Assembly (NCBI GenBank): GCA_001600415.1
Contig: BCJX01000017.1
Coordinates: forward strand, 158,514 to 222,513
Source: Pascua guehoae
Taxonomy: Eukaryota > Basidiomycota > Tremellomycetes > Trichosporonales > Trichosporonaceae
Direction of reading: 5' to 3'
Length of the DNA stretch: 64,000 nucleotides
Shown: piece by piece, positions 12,217-34,600 of the stretch
Layout of the letters: each line of letters starts with the position of its first letter
Position numbering within the stretch: the first letter of the stretch is position 1
The notes under the pieces: model-generated
Seen by the model: the letters and a program-made list of their open reading frames with translations, nothing else
Told to the model about the DNA's origin: nothing
The model's database searches: none
Position numbers and translations under genes: made by a program

Positions 12217-12619
12217 CCCGGGTAGGGGCAGAACAAAAGAGTTGCGGTTGAGCAGCAAGGGCGGAAGGCTAGCTCGATGGGATACGTATAGATCACACAC
12301 AGACTGTAGTTGGACGACAGAGTTTGGTCGGGCCAGAGGGCCGGAATATGTTACGCAGTTACCATGTTGTCCCTCATGCCTCGGCGAGCTTGGCGTTTGT
12401 TACCCTTGCCGCGCGGCTTGCCGACGGGTTCCCGAAATAGTCTCTCGCACGGACGCCGTACGTGCTCGGCGACATCAGCCACTCGCGTACCGCGTCGAGG
12501 GAGACATCATTCCCCATCTGATAAGGCAGTAAACGAGGTTGAGGGAGGAAATTTACCGAGACGTACGTGGGAGTATCCATCTGGCCGTCAAAGTCAGGGA
12601 AGAAGGGACAGGACCAGAT
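12217..12619. other. Intergenic region before tRNA-Ile
   Basis: About 400 nt after the transcription factor stop. I see no coding or RNA feature; it presumably holds the 3' UTR. Confidence 0.4.
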
Positions 12620-12712
12620 GGTCGCTTAGCTCAGCTGGTTAGAGCATTGTACTAATAACAAGACTGTTACTAGTGTATGCAAAGGTCGGCAGTTCGATCC
12701 TGTCAGTGATCA
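12620..12712 (+). tRNA. tRNA-Ile (anticodon AAT), intron-containing
   Basis: The acceptor arm ggtcgct pairs with agtgatc, followed by discriminator A. The D arm is gctcagctggttagagc. The anticodon stem ttgta/tgcaa closes the loop ctAATaa, and the T arm is ggcag-ttcgatc-ctgtc. About 19 nt between the anticodon loop and the 3' half of the stem is the expected intron 3' of the anticodon. A TTTTT terminator follows at 12717. Anticodon AAT (read as IAU) decodes isoleucine. Confidence 0.9.
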
Positions 12713-12716
12713 TTCC

Positions 12717-12721
12717 TTTTT
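12717..12721 (+). terminator. Pol III T5 terminator of tRNA-Ile
   Basis: A run of five T begins five bases after the discriminator of the tRNA-Ile gene. Confidence 0.7.
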
Positions 12722-13448
12722 GGATCTCTACAGCCTGGTGGGTAAGTATCCCTGTCCTGCGTAACGCGAGCGACTCGGGTCGTGATCGATTGTGCCAGTC
12801 TGAGGAGAATGAGAACGAGGACACAGAGTGCCAGTCTACGGTAGTGGCAGCGCCACCCCGCAAACCAGTTCTTGTAGTACCCTAGCTAGCATACATAGCC
12901 CTGCGCTTCAGATGTACCTCCTCTCAGCCTGTCGGTCATCCATGCCTCTCAGCTTGATGTGGGGGCTTTAAAGGCGCAACTGACAGGTTTCGTTTCTTGA
13001 CCAACTGCACCGCCGGCTCGTCAAGCGTCATCTTTTTGTCTTACTGCCCCTCCCCACATATCCTCCCCATATGTCCCCGCATCTACCCGCAGTGGGTGTC
13101 CAGTGAACTCGCGGACGCTCAACGTCGCAGTGCCCACACGTCGACCTCCATTGATCATCACGCAGAGACGCCTGGCGGCCTATGACTATGTGCCGCCCCT
13201 CGTGCCGTTCTTCGCACAAACGAGGACGAGCAACCACCATGCCCAAGTGCTCCCTTGCCGCTGCCCCCCTCCCCTTTCTTCCCCCCACCCCCAACACACG
13301 CCTTCGCCCAGCCCCCACCATGCCACAGGCGAAAAATGACGTCAGCCACTGTGGCACTTGCCAAGTTGGCACCCACGAGCCATCCAACCACGTCCACAAG
13401 TCTGCCCTCTGCCACCATCAGGAGACGCATACATAGGAATAGGAAGCC

Positions 13449-13453
13449 AAAAA
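13449..13453 (-). terminator. Pol III T5 terminator of tRNA-Pro
   Basis: On the minus strand five T lie just beyond the 3' end of the tRNA-Pro gene. Confidence 0.65.
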
Positions 13454-13458
13454 GCAAC

Positions 13459-13564
13459 GGCCCTCGCCCGGATTCGAACCGGGGACCACTCCCAATCAGG
13501 AAGGAACAAGCTTAGGACTGAACAGAACCCTAAGAGAGTATGATAACCACTACACCACGAGAGC
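13459..13564 (-). tRNA. tRNA-Pro (anticodon AGG), intron-containing
   Basis: On the minus strand the acceptor gctctcg pairs with cgagggc, with discriminator C as in yeast tRNA-Pro. The anticodon stem ctctc pairs with gggag around the loop ttAGGgt, and the T arm is cccgg-ttcgaat-ccggg. About 33 nt separates the anticodon loop from the 3' stem strand and is taken as an intron. The D-arm sequence gtgtagtggttatcat resembles fungal tRNA-Pro(AGG), including the tolerated T-T position. Confidence 0.85.
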
Positions 13565-13786
13565 GCGTTGTTTGGTGTCCACCCGTCTGCAAGATGAGGA
13601 TGCATATGATAGAACACGAGCGTCCAGCGTCCTGGTGGTAGGAATAGGCAAAGCCGGCAATTTTAGGGTAAATCACGCATGCAACAGCCGAAAAACGTAC
13701 CCCCACCGACCAGACCTGCTCGGCAGACCTCGAACCCTCTGACAGCTGCAGGCCTAAAAAAAAAACCCCCCCTTTCAAGCACGGGG

Positions 13787-13791
13787 AAAAA
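13787..13791 (-). terminator. Pol III T5 terminator of tRNA-Gly
   Basis: Five T on the minus strand, a few bases beyond the tRNA-Gly discriminator. A separate A9C7-like homopolymer tract lies a little further on, near 13756-13772. Confidence 0.6.
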
Positions 13792-13796
13792 GGAGA

Positions 13797-13898
13797 TACA
13801 CCTAAGGGGGTTCGAACCCCTGTCACCACTTTTCACCTGAAACAGCGACTGCTGAACGTATTGGAAGAGTGGCATCCTTACCACTAGACGATAGGTGT
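13797..13898 (-). tRNA. tRNA-Gly (anticodon TCC), intron-containing
   Basis: On the minus strand the acceptor acaccta pairs perfectly with taggtgt, with discriminator A. The D arm is gtctagtggtaaggat. The anticodon stem ccact/agtgg is perfect around the loop ctTCCaa, and the T arm is agggg-ttcgaac-cccct. The sequence between loop and 3' stem is the intron (roughly 30 nt). A shifted reading would give anticodon CCA (Trp), but that breaks one stem pair, so Gly is preferred. Confidence 0.78.
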
Positions 13899-14159
13899 CT
13901 CGATATTCTTATCGCGCTCGACCAGGTGTCCCCGGAACGGGGTCTTGTGGGAGGACATGTCTCCGTCCCGCTTACAACGGCCCGTGATGGGGTACGAGCT
14001 GGAGTGAGCGGGCCAGGCGGCCTTGAGGGTGAATGGCGTGAAGACAAGTCGGGGTTGTAACGGGGGTGAATGGGAGACCAGGTCGGAACAGCAGTGGCGC
14101 CTGGTATCGATCCGCTGGGGGAGATACTCTGCTCGAAGTGCCCGAAGCGCCCAGCGCCC

Positions 14160-14220
14160 CAGTTGAAAGATGAAGATATAGTCCGATCCTGTGGATATAG
14201 GCGGTTCGATTCCTCTATCC
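14160..14220 (+). other. Possible group I intron 3' core or broken Pol III/organellar fragment
   Basis: The string aagatatagtcc (14173-14184) is identical to the S element (3' strand of P7) conserved in group I introns. It is followed by a hairpin, ggatatagg / cctctatcc with one mismatch, in the place where P9 would be. The loop of that hairpin contains ggttcgattcc, which also matches a tRNA B-box/T-arm. The matching P, Q and R elements were not found upstream, so this could be a fragment or chance. N bases follow immediately. Confidence 0.25.
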
Positions 14221-14878
14221 CTTATTTNTCTTTNTCAAAATACAAATGATAACTGAGCTTTTCTAATATGCTTAACCTTTTCTACGTTTTACTTAAAGTA
14301 AAAAATGAATTTATCTAATTCGAAGAGGTTTGCCGGTTGAAGATATGTATCGCTGGGCTGATTTGGGTTGTACCGGCACTTCGGACATGATTGTTTGGCG
14401 TCTGTCTGACTTCTTGATATCAAGACATATTCTCTTAGTATTTACCTATTTATTGTATTTTATCTTTATGGTTATTGTTTAGCCCTTCCCACCTTCTCAG
14501 GCCGCGCGCCTCTCACTCTTTTCAGCATTGACAAAGCAGACGGGTGCCTCTATCACCCGCCAGTAGATGCCCGTTCGGATCGTTCTGGGAAAATGCACGA
14601 GGAATGATGGAAAGTATTTTATGCTCGACGCCAGGTGTGGGTTTATTCCTAATTTCATCCGGGACATTTGATCCCTTTCTTTTATTCGAGAGGTTTACCC
14701 ATGCCCACAGCCAGAATGGTTGCAGCAAGAGCGGTTGGAATATTACCTGGCGTTCGGGGTGGTTTAGCTCGGCAGCCAGCTGACATGCAATGAGCTTTGC
14801 GACTACCATTCTTGCAAAGTCGTCGTGTGCTTAAACTGTATATTGACCCAGGACAGATCATGTCGAATGGCCGTCATC

Positions 14879-14918
14879 TCCACCAATGGTCTCCGACACG
14901 TTGGAGACCATTGGTGGA
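14879..14918. repeat. Perfect 16-bp inverted repeat with 8-nt loop
   Basis: The arm tccaccaatggtctcc (14879-14894) is followed by gacacgtt and then the exact reverse complement ggagaccattggtgga (14903-14918). It sits in noncoding DNA about 400 nt beyond the 3' end of the HECT gene. Confidence 0.85.
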
Positions 14919-15310
14919 CGTACCGCCTCGTGCACGGGTCGTAGTTTGGAGACGCCGCGACAGTCATCGCCTCGACAAGCCGCAGACAAAAACATGATTG
15001 CGTGTGACTCACCACAGCTCACCGTAGGAATCTTGTCGCGGCAAGCGCGGTGCGAGCGTCAGATGCTCCGAGGTTGTTCGGTTGCGCAAAATGACCACCT
15101 CCAAGATACATAAAGATGACACGCCGCCCCTTCAGCTCTCACGGAACCCAGGCTAGACAATACGACTCTGAATACATCACAATGCTCACCCGTACATGTA
15201 CACTCCACAGTAGATAGCCATGGTATCCATGCAGGGATATACAGAGTGTCTACGAAGTCTACTACACGACACACCTCTACGTTACTGAGCGAGTCACCAG
15301 AACACTGGGC

Positions 15311-26861
<11,551 letters not shown>

Positions 26862-27181
26862 GCCGCCAGAATGAGAAGTATCGGGCGGTTGTGTTGAAGA
26901 GAACGCAGAAATCGAAAGGCAAAGAAGAAGGAGAGTCGAAGGTTGGGGAAGGTTGCGGTTGCGCGATGAGCAGCAGCAAGAGGGTGGACAGGACAGTCGC
27001 CGCTCAATTGCGAGGGTTATGTGTGTTGCACGCTTGCTTGCTTCGACAGAGTGATCTGACGCACAGAGTGCAATCTAACAGTGCGGCCTGCGTGGGAAAC
27101 TTGAGTCACGTGTGCTTCTGAGACAGTCGTGGGAGAGTGGCGGGTGGAGGCTGAGACTCGAGAGCCACCACGCAACACACG
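26862..27181. promoter_or_regulatory. Compact bidirectional promoter region
   Basis: About 320 nt separate the starts of the HECT ligase (-) and the armadillo protein (+), so the two genes must share upstream DNA. No specific factor site is assigned. A cacgtg core lies at about 27108-27113. Confidence 0.5.
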
Positions 27182-29529
27182 ATGAACGATTCACGATTCC
27201 TCCCACACCCGATCGAAATCAACCACGGCAACATTGACGACATGGACGACCCCAACGTGACCCGAGCGGCAGAGATATTCGCTGCGACAAGCCTGGAAGA
27301 CGAAAGTTATCCATCGGCAGCAGCTGAGACTTCGGCATTGCTGGACTCGCTTGCGGCCAAGTTGCGGGATCGTGAGTTGTTGCGGAGGCGTTTCGCATGC
27401 TGACTGACCGCAGCCACTCAACGCGAGCCACTGGGCAAGGGGAGCCTCCCATCGCTGGTGTCTAAGATTGTAGGGACTCCATTACAGGATGTCAAAGAAG
27501 GCATCAACTCGCACCTTGCGCTGGTGGCCCAAGCGGCTCGTGTAGCCGCCAACCTCGCTGCCGATTGTGGTGAGTACTGGACGGGGGTGGACTGCCGTTG
27601 CGTTCAGGAATTGACTTGTGAGATGTGAACCGCGATCGCCTTGCGGACGAAAGGTATCCTTCCCACGCTCTCTCTCTTCTCCGCTCAAAGGTTGTGGACC
27701 CCCTTCCGATTGATACTCTGCGGCCCCTGGTCGTGAGCCTGCTCAATCTCCCCCCGGAGCGCCATGGTATGTACCGCCAACGCCGACTGGACTGACGAAT
27801 AGCCGCCTCGGTGTCACAGCTTGGAGCATCGGTACCCGACCTGCTTGACCTTTGCGATCTTGCAGGGCAGTTGTATACGCCTGGAAAGTGGAGCGACGAC
27901 GGCATGTCTGTCATCGCGTCATGGTTGTGGACGATCGTTGCCAACGTCATCCCCGAGGGTGAAGGTGAGCGCATACGTGGTTCGGCACTGACTCTACAGA
28001 AGAAAAACCAACGTTCACCCTACGGATTGTTGATGTGGCGGTATTCCTGCCCCCCTTGCTCGCCGTCGCACCACGCGGAGCTCCCGCCAATCCCGACATC
28101 GATGTGGAAACGGCGTTTAACACGGACTTGTCGATTCTCGCTAATGCTACGCACGTTTTGGAGCGCTTTGGCACCAACGACAAAATTCACCATTCGGTCT
28201 TGGAAGATGCGGGTGTGGTGAAGCCCCTATTGGACTTTGTGGAAAACGCGCTTGTGCCTCCATGGCTGGATGTTTCCACGTGGGGCGACGACGAGGATGA
28301 GGATGAGGACGAGGACCAGCAAGACACTGGTAACAAGGATATCGCCAAAGAGCTCGAGAAGACGGTTGGCGTCGCCAAGGCCAGGGTTGCGCGCTCTCTG
28401 GTCGCGCTCATGGCCGAGACGAAGCTGCCATCATGGCTCTGGGAGCGCATCGACGCGTGGCTCGACATGTCAGACCGCCCAGATCTCGTGTCATGCGCGC
28501 TTCTGACGTATGGCAACCATGCCCGGAGTGGTGAGTTTATTCGCTCAAATTGTGCGTGCTAACAGAAGATGCTGCGGCAGAGGAACTGCTCACAGAGTCT
28601 CTTACATCGCGCCTCGTCTCCCTTCTCCAGCCCAAGACGCTCATTGTTGTCCAGCACGCCCTCGTTGGCCTGCTGCGTAACCTGTCCATACCTCCTGTGA
28701 ACAAGCAAAGGCTCGGAGAGGCTGGCGTCATTGACGCCCTTGTCGGTATGGAACCGTGGGATAGTTCCCGTGACACTATTGGCAGCGTACAGGGCGGGGC
28801 CATTGGTGTGGTCAAGAACCTTGTCCGCGAAGGTGAGCTAGCCGCAGTGACAGAATTGCTCACTAACCTTTAGCTGAAAACGCGGCTCAGTTCCTCAACA
28901 ACACTGCCGGCGTTGAGGCGTTGCATGCGCTTGTTGCACGCACGGATGACCCCGCGATCGCTGCCGAGGGCACACGAGTGTGGGTCAACGCAGTGCGTTC
29001 GATTGCTGCGGACCGCAGCCGGACTGGTCTCGACGGCGGTGCCACCAGCCACCCCGAGGAATATGACACGGCATGGGCGCGTCTGAGTGACGAGCGCGTC
29101 ATCGTCGCTCTCACCCGTCTCCTCACCGCCTCGCACACGGTACTCGTGAACGAGGGCATCATTGCCCTCGCCCTCCTTGCGGCGTTTGGTCAGTGCCGGT
29201 CGGACATTGAGGCCCTCCTTCAATCCCAGTACACCCCGCAACCGGAGGCCGAAGGAAGCGCCCAAGAGACCCCCGCTGCATCCGAAACTGGGGCCGTTCC
29301 GGGTCCTAGCGCCGACAAGAGTGACGCCAAGCCGATCCCGCGCGGAGTTGACGTTCTCGCGTCCCTCATCGCTCCTCTTCCCGGAAGCAAGACGGGCCCA
29401 GAGGTCCAGGCGAACGCTCTCACCCTCGTCCGTGCGGTTGGTGGGGGAGTCAGGGATAGAGTCGCTGCTGCCGTGGCGGATGCCAAGAAGCACGGCAGGC
29501 CGGTGGCCACCGGTGCGGACAAGCTGTAG
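27182..29529 (+). CDS. Armadillo-repeat protein, SmgGDS (Rap1GDS1)-like
   Basis: Eight or so exons beginning MNDSRFLPHP and ending GRPVATGADKL. The body is a run of helical repeats with armadillo character: LVALMAETKLPSWLWERI, RLVSLLQPKTLIVVQHALVGLLRNLSIPPVNKQRLGEAGVIDAL, and LHALVARTDDPAIAAEGTRVWVNAVRSIA. The central repeat with LRNLS and NKQRLGEAGVI is the classic armadillo pattern. Overall it resembles fungal members of the small-GTPase GDP-dissociation-stimulator family (Rap1GDS1/SmgGDS), which bind prenylated or nascent Rho/Rap GTPases. An acidic insert (DDEDEDEDEDQQ) interrupts the repeats near 28290-28320. There is no membrane segment or signal peptide. The GTPase partner cannot be read from sequence, and a generic armadillo scaffold remains possible. 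Confidence 0.75.
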
Positions 29530-31607
29530 AATCTTTTTGGTAGAAGTAGACAAGGGAGAAGTGCATTATCCTATGGTCATGGTCAGCGCAAGGCGAGCAC
29601 AGTGAACAGAGCAGTGGGCGATGGGCAATTTTCCTCCAAGAGCAGAGCACGGGCGAAGGCATCTCCCCTCCCACTTCCCCTAACGGCCCAGATTGCGTCG
29701 GTTTCGTTTCAGACATCTGCGTACCCCCATGCCATGAAATGGTCGTCTGCTGGCGTCAACGTGGTTTATCAACATTGTGCTGACTCGGCTCGTTCTTCAA
29801 GTCAACAGAGGTATCCTCATTTGAAGCAATTGAGGCATTTGCCCAACAGGCAACAACCAGGCGGTTGGCACTAAGCACCTTAATAAATAGTCCGAGGCGA
29901 CGCCAGCACTAAATGTCACCCCAGCCCTATAATGAAAGAGTGAGTGAGAGGAATGGCCCATGCACCTCTCTGACCCTGTTTACGGGGTTGACAACCCTGC
30001 CCCTGGCCTGATGGGTCGTCATGTTTCGCAATGGATGTATGCTTACCTGTCATGGTACGGTGTGAGGCACGGGACATACCCTGTCCTCGTGTCGTCGGAA
30101 ACTGCCCGGCGTGTCCGAACGGATCGTCGGATCGCGTCGGAGAGGGGCATTATGGCATAACCCGGGTCGGAAGCCCGAGCGCTGGGCACTTGTACCCGCT
30201 GTCCGCTCATTCCGCAAGGCCGCAAGGCTGCCCAACTGCTGCCTGCCTGGGGTTATGGGCTGCTGGGTTTTGTCGTCGCAATGGACGGGCCTTGGCAGTG
30301 ACAAAGTTACAGACATACTGACGGCAGTGACCCGACCCGTATGCACAGGCAATCTAAGCAGGAGTCAACTCCCACGTACGCCTGCTGGGCACCCACCGCT
30401 TGCCGCTTGGCCGCTTGGCGAGTGTGCGTGGGTGTATGTGTGTTCAGGGCACCAAACAGGAGCATTTTGGCCAAAGGCACTTTCGCGTTGCATGATGGAT
30501 GGCTGTTAGCTGTTGTGCTGTTGGTGCTGTCATGTCGTTGGCTGTTGGCTGTTTTGAGTGGTTCCTGCTGCTGAATTGATGACTTGTGCCACCCATTCCC
30601 CGTCCCCGTGCACAACCAAAGGTGGCCTGTGCTGCTGTGCTGCGGATCGCAGAGAGATCTCTTGATCTCTCCCAAGAAGTCTTGGCGCCGACGAGGCGGC
30701 ACTGGTCTACAGCCAATAGGTGACCAAGCAGGTGTGAGACAAGAGCACAGCAGGATGTAGATGCCAGCATACCGAGGATGCAAGGACATGCATCATGGAC
30801 CTGCACTGCACACATGTGAAACTGCATCATGGACTCAGGCCAATGACTTATGCTTTTCCGAGCGAGGGTCGAGCTCGTAACGGCAGAGGCACCCGTAAGC
30901 GTAAATGAGTTGGGGGGTTGGGTCCGACGGCGGTCGGTGGCGGGCAGGGAGAAGTAGACCACCAAAGGACGTCGAGGGCGGAGCAAGTGATGTGTGGCCA
31001 TGTGTGGGGGGAGAGTTGCAAGCCCCGCGCGCCGCGGCATGGAAAAAAAATGCTGTGTTGCATAAAAGTTCTTGAGGCGACGGTGAAGAAGCGACGAGGG
31101 AGAGATGCTGTGCTGTGGCGTTTTTTCGCGGTGGCGGCAATGTGCAGTGTGCCACGGATCCATAGACTTTCCCTGAGCGGGGACCTGAAGCTTGGGTTCC
31201 GGGGTAGTGGGTGGCAGTATGGGGACCTGGGCACCTGGGGGGGCCTGGGGGCCTGGGTGAGTCGTGTCAACGGGCAGCGGCCAAGCGTACCAAGCGTCCC
31301 TTGCCTTAGCAGCGGCTTGCGTCTGTTTCCGCCCCTCGACATTGGTCTGCCACGAAAATGCATTCAGGAAGTGACGGTCGCCAGGGTGGCTGAGGGGAAG
31401 GGTGGCGGCAAAGCGCGCGGCGCGCGGGGAGTAAGGGTCCAAGGGCATTCTTTATTGCCCAGCATGTCCCAGGATAGCAGCAAAGAAACAACACTGGGAT
31501 TGACGAGAGCGGCGCAACAACTCTCTAACAAACGACCATCATACTCTCCATTCACCACAAACTACAACTCTCCACTCTAGTCATCCCCACCTGCATGGAT
31601 TGAAGCC
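29530..31607. other. Long intergenic region upstream of the ferric reductase
   Basis: About 2.1 kb between the armadillo gene and the reductase, both on the plus strand. No gene is convincing. Seen: an A/T-rich patch at 29878-29890, and an 8-bp inverted repeat gagagatc-tctt-gatctctc at 30652-30671. Open frames on the minus strand (to about 31448) are long only because of low stop density and have no recognisable content. Such a long upstream region is compatible with a regulated promoter, as expected for an iron-responsive gene; this is inference. Confidence 0.45.
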
Positions 31608-34600
31608 ATGGCCATCGCAGGTGACACGACAGCGACGCTCGCTGCGGCCGGCTCGTACCAGCCGCCGTTTACCTATTATGGCGGCGCGCCTCAACAACCC
31701 ATGGTGACGGGTACCACAGCCGTTATCGGTGAGCACAGCCGCCAGACACCTTCCTCCACGGGCCGCTGGGCACGTTTTACCGCGACATGACCACCAAAGA
31801 GGACAAGACTGACAGTGCACAGCTGGCCCCAACCCCACTAGCGGAGTGAGTCACGCAAGCTCGACGCCTGCAGGCATGGCAAGTTGGGTGTCAATGCTGA
31901 CCGTGCCCAGGGAACCCCGACTGTCATTCCCACCACGTCTGGTCCGCGCGCGTATGCCACTGCCTACCTGTCAACCCACATGATGAGGTGTGTGCACGAC
32001 CCAGCACATCTATGCATGAATACACTACTTACGCTCTCTACAGTTGGCCATCGTACCGTTATGCCTACCTCTTCTGGGTCTGCATGGCTGGCATTGCCCT
32101 CCTTTACGGTCTCGCGCACCACCTGCGCCTCTCGGGCGGCTCAATTGGCGCCCAGTACAACAAGTGGGGGATGCGCCGCGTCACTCTTGGTCGCAAGACT
32201 AGCCGTCGCTCGGCTCTGCTGCCCAGCAACAGTGTGTCTCTGACCGCCGTTATCCTGGTTGCCATTCCGGTCCTTCTTGCCACACTTGGGACAGACTACA
32301 TCCACCCGTCCAAGGGAGTGTGGGACTTTACGAATACAAAGCCGAAACACTCGATCTCGACCAACAAACCGCAGTACAATATCGTAAAGTCGATCTACAC
32401 GTCGGCGAACCGTTTTGGTTTCATGGTCTTTGCCATGCTGCCCCTCGTCATTCTCTTTGCCCTAAAGGCCCCGCCAATTGCCGTCCTTTCGTTGAAGTGG
32501 TTCACCCACTTGTACGCCGATAAGCTGGCAACCTTCCACCGCGTACTGGGATGGCTTGTGTGGGCCATGACGACGGTGCATGTCGTCCTCTGGACTCTGC
32601 AGCTATTCAGGGACCAGTGGGAGACTCGCGCAGTGTGGTTCACCATGTTTTATGTCCCGCGCTTCATCTTTGGCATCATTTCGTACGCCATGATGACGGC
32701 TCTCATGGTTCTGAGCCTCCGTCCCATTCGAAAGGCGGGATACGAGTTCTTCTACATTTCGCACTGTGTGCTCGTCGTGGGAACACTTGTCTTTGCGGCA
32801 CTTCACCACCCCGTCCTTTGGTTCTGGATTGTCGGATCCCTCGGTCTCTGGCTGGCTGACCGTGTGTGGCGTGCGCTCCGGTACGCTCGCATCAACGCCG
32901 GTGCTTCGTCCAAGGCCAACCAGGGCACAGAGTACAAGGGTCTTGCGACCGATGACATTGTCCTTGAAGAGTTTACGGACAAGATGGTCTCCAGGTCTGG
33001 GTACGACTCGCCCACGTATGGGCGCGGTTCTGAAGACCACGGCTATGCTCAAGGCGAAATCATTCCAACGGGCACGTACGACTCGGCCTATAATGACAAC
33101 TCTGGTCTCAGCACGCCCAACCCGGACTTTCACCGCCAGCGTCCAGTGTCGATGTCGCCGTCCGTTGCAACGTTCCAGACTGTCCGCGGTCTGCCAGAAT
33201 ACCGCCCCCCGCCGATTCCTGCGGGCTTTGCTCACGCTCAACTACTCCCATCTCGCACCGTTCGTCTCACGATCAACACGCCGCGTCCGATCAAGTGGGA
33301 CGCTGGCCAGACTGTCCTCCTCACCATCCCCGAGCTCTCAAGGTTCCAGTCGCACCCGTTCACAATGTGCAACAACAACCCACGCGAGATGGTCATTCTC
33401 GTCAAGGCGCGTAAGGGTATGACACGTCAGCTGTACGACCTTGTCCGCAAGCGCAGCGAACAGGCCTTGAATCACGCGGACAAGCATGGCACAGTCATCC
33501 CTAAGGCTGATCCGGTATTCCTCAAGGTCACCCTCGACGGTCCGATGGGTTCGGCAGGCCGTGTGCGCTGGGCCAACTACTCGACCGTCCTGCTCATTTG
33601 TGGTGGTTCGGGCATCAGCTTTGGCCTCGCTGTGTGCGACTACGTTACTCAATTGATTGCGAGCGGCGCGTACAAGACGCACACGAAGCGCGTCCGCTTT
33701 GTCTGGGTTGCACGCGAATATGCCGAGATTGCATGGGCGGCATCGGCATTGTGCCGCGCAAAGGCGGCCGTGAAGCAGCATCAACTCGAGGTCGACATTT
33801 ACGTCACGTCCGCACCGTCGGCACCAGCCGACAGGCCTTACGACGACCTGGCGCCTCCTCGCCCTGGTTATGCGCAAGAGATGTCGCGGCCGGCATCAAC
33901 TGATTCTCTTCAATCGGAATACTCGCACACCGGCACCGACGATGAGGCCTCGAGCCCGACCTGGGACTGGATGGCAGAGGAGATGCAAGCGACCGGCGCC
34001 GACCTCCAGGACCTGACCAACTATGAAGAGGAGGAGGACTCTCACGATCCCAAGGACTCGGACTTTTCCCGCCAGATCCAGAAGCAGGGCAAGATGCGCC
34101 GTGCACGCACACGCCGCAAGCAAGCCAATGCGAACGCGCCCATCTCAAATCCTTACAAGGATGTTTCCGGTGGGGCTTCACCTCTCAGCGGGCAGCCTTC
34201 GCCTGCTTTGCCTTCTCCGTCAGGCCAGGACCCCTTCATCCAACCCTCACCACGGACGTCGTCGCGCGGCTTGGCCAACCTGAACACGCCGCCGCTGTCG
34301 CAGTCGCACTTCTTTACCGAGAAGCAGCGCAACTCGCGCACTGTCTCGGCCTACTCTGCCACATCTGATGTGACGAGCCCCGGTGTCGGTGGCTACACGG
34401 ACGATCAGATGCACTTAACCGCACCGGACCCGTTCTCGGAATCGCACCGCCGCTATTCGAGCCGCTCCCTCGCCTCGAGCACGCACACGTACGACCGCTA
34501 CGACCCGTTCATGGGCGGAGGCGGCATTTCGCCGTCGCCTTCGATGGTGTTCGACGACGCAGACTCGGCGCGTTATACCATGTCGCTCAAGTCGCGTACC

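Larger units (their letters stand above)
12713..13458. other. Intergenic region between tRNA-Ile and tRNA-Pro
   Basis: About 745 nt without a supported gene. The sector 13240-13330 is C-rich (long ccccc/caccc tracts). No transposon ends or other RNA were recognised. Confidence 0.4.
13899..15310. other. Gene-poor stretch with AT-rich island
   Basis: No supported protein gene. The part from about 14225 to 14520 is strongly AT-rich against a GC-rich background and contains two unresolved bases (N at 14228 and 14234). A group-I-intron-like motif precedes it, and a 14-bp perfect palindrome (tcttgatatcaaga, 14412-14425) lies inside it. Around 14544-14809 both strands are open for 80-95 codons, but neither translation is recognisable. 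A perfect inverted repeat follows at 14879-14918. Confidence 0.55.

Noticed and set aside
13797..13898. tRNA-Trp (CCA) reading of the third tRNA
   Set aside because: It requires a mismatch in the anticodon stem, whereas the TCC reading gives five perfect pairs and a loop like known tRNA-Gly.
32603..33877. Minus-strand open frames of 179-212 codons inside the ferric reductase
   Set aside because: They oppose a conserved membrane and FAD/NADPH coding exon, and their content is Arg/Val-rich without domain signals.
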